Shown: positions 57,016 through 64,000 of the stretch, piece after piece | How the letters are laid out: every line of letters starts with the position of its first letter | Position numbering within the stretch: the first letter of the stretch is position 1 | Source of the DNA: Deltaproteobacteria bacterium | Lineage (GTDB): Bacteria; Desulfobacterota; Dissulfuribacteria; Dissulfuribacterales; DYLC01 | Length of the DNA stretch: 64,000 nt | Direction of reading: 5' to 3' | NCBI GenBank assembly: GCA_028695735.1 | Contig: JAQVIJ010000001.1 | Location: 51,081 to 115,080, forward strand | Position numbers and translations under genes: made by a program | Notes under the pieces: model-generated | The model's input: the letters and a program-made list of their open reading frames with translations, nothing else | Databases searched by the model: none | What the model was told of the DNA's origin: nothing

Positions 57016-57432
57016 CTATGTGTTATGACCGGCTACTTTCAGACGGGTCATCGCCCTGGCAAAAGCGGCCTGAGCCCTTGCCACATCGATCTTTTCCCGC
57101 TGCGTCTGGGCCTCCTGAAGCCGCCTTTCAGCGCGCTCCTTGGCCCTTAATGCACGATCCACATCAATATCAGTGGAAAATTCAGCGGCCTCGGCCAAAA
57201 CAGTCATTCTGTTCTTGGATATCTCACAAAATCCTGAACTCAAGGCCATTCTGGTGCTCTTTCCATCCACGGTGTAACGCATCTCACCGATCTTCAAGGT
57301 CGATAACAAAGGGGTATGATTGGCCATTACACCAAACACACCGGCATCACCGGGCACAGTCGCCAGATCGACCTCTTCACTCACCACCAAACGTGTAGGA
57401 GTAACGACCTCCAATAGAATTTTGTTTGCCAT
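57016..57432 (-). CDS. atpC: ATP synthase epsilon subunit
   Basis: The 138-residue F1 epsilon subunit has the N-terminal beta-sandwich (VVTPTRLVVSEEVD, ANHTPLLSTLKIGEM) and a C-terminal helical hairpin (RAKERAERRLQEA). Last gene of the operon, 22 bases after atpD. Confidence 0.96.
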   Translation of the reverse strand: MANKILLEVVTPTRLVVSEEVDLATVPGDAGVFGVMANHTPLLSTLKIGEMRYTVDGKSTRMALSSGFCEISKNRMTVLAEAAEFSTDIDVDRALRAKERAERRLQEAQTQREKIDVARAQAAFARAMTRLKVAGHNT

Positions 57433-57454
57433 AGAATTTCCCTATATGCTGTTA

Positions 57455-58867
<1,413 letters not shown>

Positions 58868-58905
58868 CTATTCATTCCTCCCTTGGCTTATCTTTTAGTT
58901 GGATG

Positions 58906-59781
58906 TTAACCCTTGAGGGCCTCTGCACCACCGACGATATCCATGAGTTCCTTGGTGATAGCGCCCTGTCTGGCCTTGTTATATGTCAGTGTCAGGCTGC
59001 TGATTATATCCTTGCATGCCCGTGTAGCATTGTCCATGGATGTCATACGTGCAGCCTGTTCGCTGGCAGCGGTTTCCAGCATGGCATGGAATATCTGCAC
59101 GTTGATATACATGGGCATAAGGTTATTGAGAATCGCCTCAGGCTCAGGTTCATAGGTATATGCCGAATTACTCGCTGCGGCGTCGGCATCACCCAATCCC
59201 TCACTGCTGATGGGCAATACCTTCTTAAAGGTGGGCTTTTGAGTCACAACGTTTACGAAACGGCCATAAAGCAACTGAACCTCATCCACCTGCCCCTCCA
59301 GGAACAACCGGGTAAACTCCTGGCCGGCGGCTCTGGCATTGAACATCTGGACATTGCCCATGACATCAGCCAATCTATAAACTACCTCAAAACCCCTTGA
59401 CTTGAAATAATTGACCGCTTTTTTGCCTATACAGGCCATTTTCACATTCCGGCCTTCTGCTATCTGTGCCTTGGCAAACCTTTCAGCCGCATTGAGGATA
59501 TTGGTATTGAAAGAACCACAAAGCCCTCTATCGGCAGTAATAGGTACCACCAAGACAGTCTTGACCGGCCTGACAGCCATCAAAGGGAATGTACTTGGAT
59601 TGGCCGTGCCAGCCAGTTGCCCCATGACAGCAGCAAACTTGCTTGCATAAGGACGAAAGTCCTCCATACGCGACTGGGCGCCACGCAACTTGGCAGCAGC
59701 GACCATGTTCATGGCCTTTGTAATCTGCTGCGTCTTTTTAACGCCTACAATCTTGTTTTTGATATCTTTCAGGGCCGCCAT
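58906..59781 (-). CDS. atpG: ATP synthase gamma subunit
   Basis: The rotor shaft of F1, 291 residues. The N- and C-terminal coiled-coil ends are typical (KDIKNKIVGVKKTQQITKAM; NKARQGAITKELMDIVGGAEA), and the middle has TADRGLCGSFN. It starts 11 bases after atpA. Confidence 0.96.
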   Translation of the reverse strand: MAALKDIKNKIVGVKKTQQITKAMNMVAAAKLRGAQSRMEDFRPYASKFAAVMGQLAGTANPSTFPLMAVRPVKTVLVVPITADRGLCGSFNTNILNAAERFAKAQIAEGRNVKMACIGKKAVNYFKSRGFEVVYRLADVMGNVQMFNARAAGQEFTRLFLEGQVDEVQLLYGRFVNVVTQKPTFKKVLPISSEGLGDADAAASNSAYTYEPEPEAILNNLMPMYINVQIFHAMLETAASEQAARMTSMDNATRACKDIISSLTLTYNKARQGAITKELMDIVGGAEALKG

Positions 59782-59792
59782 TTTTCACTCCC

Positions 59793-61316
59793 TTATATAT
59801 TACGGTTTGCCTTGAATTCTTTAACGCACTCCTGAATGGCCGCCCGCATTTTTTTGTCCAGCTCATCACTGATGACCTGCTTCTCCACCAGCTCGGAGAA
59901 GATCGCAGGATATTTCTTTTCGATGAAGACATAGAGCTCCTGCTCGAAATCCTGCAAAACCTCTACCGGCAGTTCATCCAAAAGTCCCCTTGTGCCGGCA
60001 AACAGGATGGTTACCTGTTTTTCCATGGGCAGAGGCTGATACTGAGGCTGCTTCAATATCTCAACGAGTCTTGCACCACGATTCAACTGCTGCTGTGTGG
60101 CCTTGTCCAGATCGCTACCGAACTGTGCAAAGGCGGCCAACTCACGATACTGAGCCAGGTCCAGACGCAGGGTACCAGCCACCTGCTTCATGGCCTTGAC
60201 CTGTGCGGCACCACCGACTCGGGAGACCGAGAGACCGACGTTGATGGCAGGTCTGTTGCCTGCAAAGAACAGAGACGGCTCCAGATAGACCTGACCGTCG
60301 GTTATGGAAATAACGTTAGTCGGAATATATGCCGAGACATCACCCTGCTGCGTTTCAATGATGGGCAGTGCGGTCAGGCTGCCTGCTCCAAGGGCATCAT
60401 TCTGTTTCGATGCACGCTCAAGCAAACGAGAGTGATTGTAGAAGATATCACCGGGATAGGCCTCACGTCCTGGCGGACGGCGCAACAACAACGACAACTC
60501 ACGATAGGCAACCGCCTGCTTGGAGAGGTCATCATAGATGATCAAGGCATGCTGCCCCTTGTCCCTAAAATATTCACCCATTGCACATCCAGAAAATGCC
60601 GAAAGATACTGAAGGGATGCAGGCTCACTGGCAGATGCGGCCACCACGGTTGTGTAGGCAAGGGCGCCGTGCTTACGAAGGGCCTCGACAACCAAGGCCA
60701 CCGTTGCCTGCTTCTGACCGATGGCGACATAGATACAATAGACGCCGGTGTTCTTTTGTGCCAAGATTGCATCCACACCGATGGCTGTCTTGCCGATCTG
60801 ACGGTCACCGATTATGAGCTCACGCTGTCCCTTACCCACTGGAGTCATGGCATCAACGGCCTTCAAACCGGTATAACAGGGTTCATGCACGCCTTTACGA
60901 TCGATAACGCCGGGCGCCTTCATCTCAATACGCCTGGTCTCCTTGGCATTGATGGGGCCCTTGCCGTCAATGGGTTGCCCCAATGCATTCACTACACGGC
61001 CCAACATGGCCTCACCCACAGGAACCTCGGCGATCTTCCCTGTTCTCTTGACCAGGTCACCCTCTTTGATGCCCTCTATGTTACCCATAACGGCAACACC
61101 GACATTGTCCTGCTCAAGGTTCAGGGCAACTCCCATTACACCCCCAGGAAACTCCAACAGCTCCATAGCCATGCAGTTTCTGACGCCATAGACACGGGCG
61201 ATATTATCGCCGATAGACAAAATCGTTCCGGTTTCAGCGAGATCGATTGTCTTCTCAAAGTCCTTTATCTGACGTTTGATGATGTCACTGATTTCTTCTG
61301 CTCTTATCTGTGCCAT
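59793..61316 (-). CDS. atpA: ATP synthase alpha subunit
   Basis: The non-catalytic nucleotide-binding F1 subunit, 507 residues. The P-loop GDRQIGKT, the family signature [13 protein letters not shown] and [15 protein letters not shown] are present. Its first base overlaps the last of atpH. Confidence 0.97.
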   Translation of the reverse strand: MAQIRAEEISDIIKRQIKDFEKTIDLAETGTILSIGDNIARVYGVRNCMAMELLEFPGGVMGVALNLEQDNVGVAVMGNIEGIKEGDLVKRTGKIAEVPVGEAMLGRVVNALGQPIDGKGPINAKETRRIEMKAPGVIDRKGVHEPCYTGLKAVDAMTPVGKGQRELIIGDRQIGKTAIGVDAILAQKNTGVYCIYVAIGQKQATVALVVEALRKHGALAYTTVVAASASEPASLQYLSAFSGCAMGEYFRDKGQHALIIYDDLSKQAVAYRELSLLLRRPPGREAYPGDIFYNHSRLLERASKQNDALGAGSLTALPIIETQQGDVSAYIPTNVISITDGQVYLEPSLFFAGNRPAINVGLSVSRVGGAAQVKAMKQVAGTLRLDLAQYRELAAFAQFGSDLDKATQQQLNRGARLVEILKQPQYQPLPMEKQVTILFAGTRGLLDELPVEVLQDFEQELYVFIEKKYPAIFSELVEKQVISDELDKKMRAAIQECVKEFKANRNI

Positions 61317-61867
61317 TATACCAATTCACCCCTCTCTATAGATTCTTTGAAGCCCTGCAACTGGCTCCTAATGCTTCCATCCCATACTGTATCACCTATG
61401 CTGGCCACCACACCTCCGATTATAGAGGGGTCTGACTTCACCTGCAGGAGTATCTTTTTCTTGCTGATACCCGCCAGCACCTCGGCAAATTTCTCCTGAA
61501 GTTCAGGAGACAACGGAACAGCCGTCTTTACGACAGCCCTCACAACGCCCGTCTCTTCGTCCATAAATTCGGAAAAAGATTCAACTATCTGCCCCAGGCA
61601 TTGTATCCTGTGTCTTTCCACCAATAATTTCAGGAAGGTCACCAAAACACCCTGTAATTCATGGGCCTTGATAATCTCTTCCACTATGCTCCGCTTCAGC
61701 TCCATGGGATAGATGGGATTTATCAATGCCGATTCTATCTCCGGAGACTGGGCCATGAATTCACCCACTGACTTGAGAGCATTCCCGACTGCATCCACCT
61801 GCCCTTCTTCCTTGGCGACAGCAAACAGGGCCTTTGCATACCTTTTAGCTATGATTGAGCTGATCAA
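61316..61867 (-). CDS. atpH: ATP synthase delta subunit
   Basis: The stator subunit joining F1 to the b subunits. The 183-residue product has the N-terminal helical bundle ([17 protein letters not shown]) and the C-terminal [20 protein letters not shown] signature. Overlaps atpF and atpA. Confidence 0.95.
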   Translation of the reverse strand: MISSIIAKRYAKALFAVAKEEGQVDAVGNALKSVGEFMAQSPEIESALINPIYPMELKRSIVEEIIKAHELQGVLVTFLKLLVERHRIQCLGQIVESFSEFMDEETGVVRAVVKTAVPLSPELQEKFAEVLAGISKKKILLQVKSDPSIIGGVVASIGDTVWDGSIRSQLQGFKESIERGELV

Positions 61868-62481
61868 TTTTTATGCACCACCCTTTCTAAATATTCATTG
61901 ATGAGCCGGCTATGATCTTCTTCCGTGATATTGGCCTGAATAATCTCACCAGCCATCTTTACAGCCATATTCCCGACCTCGCGCTGCAGTTGCAACCTGG
62001 CGCGAGCAACTTCCTGCTGAATATAGAGCTCGGCCTGCATCTTGACACGCTCAGCAGATTCCTTGGCCTGCGCAATAATTTTCTGCTTCTCGGCATTGCC
62101 CTGTTCAACAAAATTCTTAAGAATACGTTCGGCCTCGGCATCCATTTCGGCCATCTTCTTCTGATAAGAGGCGTATTGGGCCTCGGCATCCATCCGCCTG
62201 CGGTCCAACTCATCAAAGGAGGCCTTTATAGCCTCACGACGGCCGACCAAGGCGTCTGTAATGGGTTTTTTCAAAAACTTGACCAGAACCACCGCCAGGA
62301 TGCTGAAGTTGAGGATATGCCACACAAAATTCATCAGCTGGCTGTGCGTTATGCCGTGCCCCCCTTCATGCCCACCGCCTTCGGATGCAAAGACAACGGC
62401 GGCAAAACAAGAACACAATGCAAAAGCAACCAAAAAACGCCCAACAGACCACAAGACCCTTTTCCCAGCAAACAAATTCAT
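61864..62481 (-). CDS. atpF: ATP synthase b subunit
   Basis: A membrane-anchored peripheral stalk subunit. It has an N-terminal hydrophobic stretch (about 12-32, possibly a cleaved signal), a second membrane segment (about 47-68) and a long charged helix. The 205-residue length and extra N-terminal hydrophobic segment are known from this phylum. It follows the b' gene, sharing one base, and overlaps atpH. Confidence 0.93.
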   Translation of the reverse strand: MNLFAGKRVLWSVGRFLVAFALCSCFAAVVFASEGGGHEGGHGITHSQLMNFVWHILNFSILAVVLVKFLKKPITDALVGRREAIKASFDELDRRRMDAEAQYASYQKKMAEMDAEAERILKNFVEQGNAEKQKIIAQAKESAERVKMQAELYIQQEVARARLQLQREVGNMAVKMAGEIIQANITEEDHSRLINEYLERVVHKN

Positions 62482-62915
62482 TATACCGCCCTCCCCAAAA
62501 GCTTCTGTGCAACCTCACGAGCGAAGACCTCGCACTGCGCATCCAGGCTCTGCTTGACACCTGCGATGTCGGCGGCCAGCTCGGATAAAAGCTGCTGTTT
62601 TTTGGCATCGCTTTCCTTGGCTGCGGCAGACATGAGGCCTTTTTCTTCGGCCCTTGCTTCAGCCTTCAATGACTCTTTCTGCTGCTGCCCCATCCGCCTG
62701 GCGTCGGCGAGTTTCTGATTGAACTGGGTCAACAATTGAGCCGCATTTCCCTCATACTTCTCTACCTCTTTGCGCATGGAAGCAAGCTTGTCTTCCCGGT
62801 CCTTCAGCATCTGCCTCATGGGCTTGTAGAGCATTGAATTCAACAAGACCATGAGCAACAACATGGCGCCAATCTGTACCAGCAAAGAAATGTCAAAGAC
62901 ATTTATGGTAATCAT
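62481..62915 (-). CDS. ATP synthase b' subunit
   Basis: A second, shorter stalk subunit of 144 residues: membrane segment about 7-30, then a charged helix (KPMRQMLKDREDKLASM onwards). Having b and b' together suggests a heterodimeric stalk. It is the first gene of the operon; atpB and atpE are not in the window. Confidence 0.92.
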   Translation of the reverse strand: MITINVFDISLLVQIGAMLLLMVLLNSMLYKPMRQMLKDREDKLASMRKEVEKYEGNAAQLLTQFNQKLADARRMGQQQKESLKAEARAEEKGLMSAAAKESDAKKQQLLSELAADIAGVKQSLDAQCEVFAREVAQKLLGRAV

Positions 62916-63005
62916 GACCCTCTCCCTTCAAAAATATATGTTCTAAAAAAATAAGCCTGCCAAAAAGTTGCAAAAAATGAAGAGCCATTCATAATATTGA
63001 AAAAG

Positions 63006-63034
63006 TCATTACTCCATTTACAGAACTCTGTCAA
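63006..63034 (-). promoter_or_regulatory. Promoter candidate of the ATP synthase operon
   Basis: TTGACA (63029-63034) and TAATGA (63006-63011) on the minus strand with a 17-base spacer, about 90 bases before the first start codon. The -10 is imperfect. Confidence 0.5.
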
Positions 63035-63069
63035 CGGCTTTCTCTCAAAAAAAATGGCGGCGGTCTCTC

Positions 63070-63711
63070 TTATACACCACGCCTGTCGCCCCAAAGTAAT
63101 TTGTGTAATTGCAATTGTAATCTGACCTGCAAACCATCCCTCAAAATCCAATGGGCCAATTCCCGGGGGGCTATTCCGCCCCAGGCAGGCGAAAAGATCA
63201 CCTGAACAAAAAATGAAAGCCCGCATGAACGAACCCAGTCTCTTGCCCATAGATAGTCGGCCTCGCCGGTCAATACACACTTGATCTGATCCTTCAAATG
63301 CACAAACCTCAGGTTTTCAGGCAACCAGGCCTGCGCCATGCCGCTTCCGGGCGTCTTTCTATCTACGACCTTGACGACCCTTTCTGGGACATTTTGCAGG
63401 GAAATGCTGCCATTCGTCTCCAATATCACATCAGCTCCTGCATTCAGTAACTCCCGCATGAGGGCAATTGCAGCGGGCTGCAACAAGGGTTCACCGCCTG
63501 TAATCTGCACCAACCCGGTCCCGCTTTTCCTCCAGAGAGACAGCACCTCCTCGAAATCCATGTCCACGCCGCCTGAATAAGCGTAGGCGCTGTCACAATA
63601 GCTGCAACGGAGATTGCAACCGGTCAGCCTCACAAAAAAACACGGCCATCCGGCATGTGCTCCCTCGCCTTGCAGGCTGGTAAAGGTCTCTGTCACACGC
63701 AGCAAGGACAT
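63070..63711 (-). CDS. queE: 7-carboxy-7-deazaguanine synthase QueE
   Basis: QueE is the radical SAM enzyme that contracts the pterin ring to CDG in the queuosine pathway. The motif CNLRCSYCDSAYAY binds the [4Fe-4S] cluster, FTSLQGEGAHAGWPC is the family N-terminus and QITGGEPLLQ follows. The 213-residue length is normal. It lies 12 bases after queD. Confidence 0.95.
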   Translation of the reverse strand: MSLLRVTETFTSLQGEGAHAGWPCFFVRLTGCNLRCSYCDSAYAYSGGVDMDFEEVLSLWRKSGTGLVQITGGEPLLQPAAIALMRELLNAGADVILETNGSISLQNVPERVVKVVDRKTPGSGMAQAWLPENLRFVHLKDQIKCVLTGEADYLWARDWVRSCGLSFFVQVIFSPAWGGIAPRELAHWILRDGLQVRLQLQLHKLLWGDRRGV

Positions 63712-63723
63712 TCAGCCTTCTTT

Positions 63724-64000
63724 TCAATGCCTTGTATAGACCACGCCGGAATTCTGTGTCTCACAGACCACCACCTTCGAAACTTGGACAGATTGATGCT
63801 TGGCCAGCTCCTGTTCCACCCTGCCGAAAATATATTGAGCGATACGCTCAGAGGATGGGTTCTGTCCCTGAAACGCCGGGTGATCGTTGATGTTGGTGTG
63901 ATCCAGCTCTTCCAACACCCCGTTGACCACTCGCTTCAAGACCTTAAAGTCTATGCCCACATCTATGGCATCCAGTTCCTTGGTCTTTACAAAGACCTCC
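63724..64000 (-). CDS. queD: 6-carboxy-5,6,7,8-tetrahydropterin synthase QueD (partial, cut by the window end)
   Basis: The C-terminal 91 residues are present: the DVGIDFKVLKRVVN segment, LDHTNIND with the active-site His/Asp region, PSSERIAQYIF and the final CETQNSGVVYTRH. The N-terminus lies beyond 64000. QueD acts just before QueE, matching the gene order. Confidence 0.92.
   Translation of the reverse strand, partial: EVFVKTKELDAIDVGIDFKVLKRVVNGVLEELDHTNINDHPAFQGQNPSSERIAQYIFGRVEQELAKHQSVQVSKVVVCETQNSGVVYTRH

Noticed and set aside
62912-63280. 122-codon minus-strand frame between queE and the b' gene
   Set aside because: It overlaps the queE 3' end in another frame and spans the ATP operon promoter candidate; no family resemblance.

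Overview
The window looks like a chromosomal segment of a Gram-negative bacterium, most likely from the Desulfobacterota (former Deltaproteobacteria). This is inferred from gene content and order: ribD-ribE-ribBA-ribH-nusB-leuS-lptE, fab genes mixed with acyl-CoA dehydrogenase and ETF genes, ftsE-ftsX-envC, paired pilT genes, F-type ATPase b and b' genes without the a and c subunits, and a short GlmU. It has outer-membrane functions (LptE, O-antigen-type ABC export), type IV pili, acetate use (Acs, ActP) and queuosine synthesis (QueD, QueE, QueF).

Layout. Positions 1-1562 are accessory: a 5'-truncated copy of lptE, about 550 bases without a gene that carry a 24-bp perfect palindrome, and a GIY-YIG/TPR gene. 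From 19870 down to 1563 there is an unbroken minus-strand run of 21 genes, many overlapping: yceD, rpmF, plsX, fabH, an acyl-CoA dehydrogenase, etfB, etfA, fabG, acpP, fabF, rpiB, glyA, dCMP deaminase, nrdR, ribD, ribE, ribBA, ribH, nusB, leuS, lptE. Positions 20038-33772 hold an M23 peptidase, a histidine kinase, acs, queF, a CtpA protease, ftsEX-envC, two pilT-type ATPases with a zinc-ribbon protein, and a small Rieske/cytochrome b unit.

Positions 33938-46688 are a tightly packed plus-strand array: ABC exporter (Wzm/Wzt type), radical SAM protein, methyltransferase, acyltransferase-like protein, GNAT, a PIG-L/GT2/RgpF fusion with a repetitive coiled coil, two more glycosyltransferases, then miaA and pgsA. 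I read it as a surface-polysaccharide export and decoration locus, and it is the best candidate for unusual biology here. Positions 46712-55912 carry an HDOD protein, a cysteine hydrolase, actP with its DUF485 partner, a beta-CASP nuclease, tyrS, rny, a probable 6S RNA, zapA and a ZapB-like coiled coil. A truncated glmU, the ATP synthase operon (atpF'-atpF-H-A-G-D-C) and queE/queD close the window.

The most unusual signals are: the duplicated lptE segment bracketing an insert, with only synonymous differences; a GC-rich palindromic repeat read in frame inside leuS, with a second copy upstream that carries leuS flanking sequence and supplies the end of nusB; acyl-CoA dehydrogenase/ETF genes where fabD is usually found; the fusion glycosyltransferase with a repeated coil; and a Cys in the usually invariant P-loop of the ATP synthase beta subunit.
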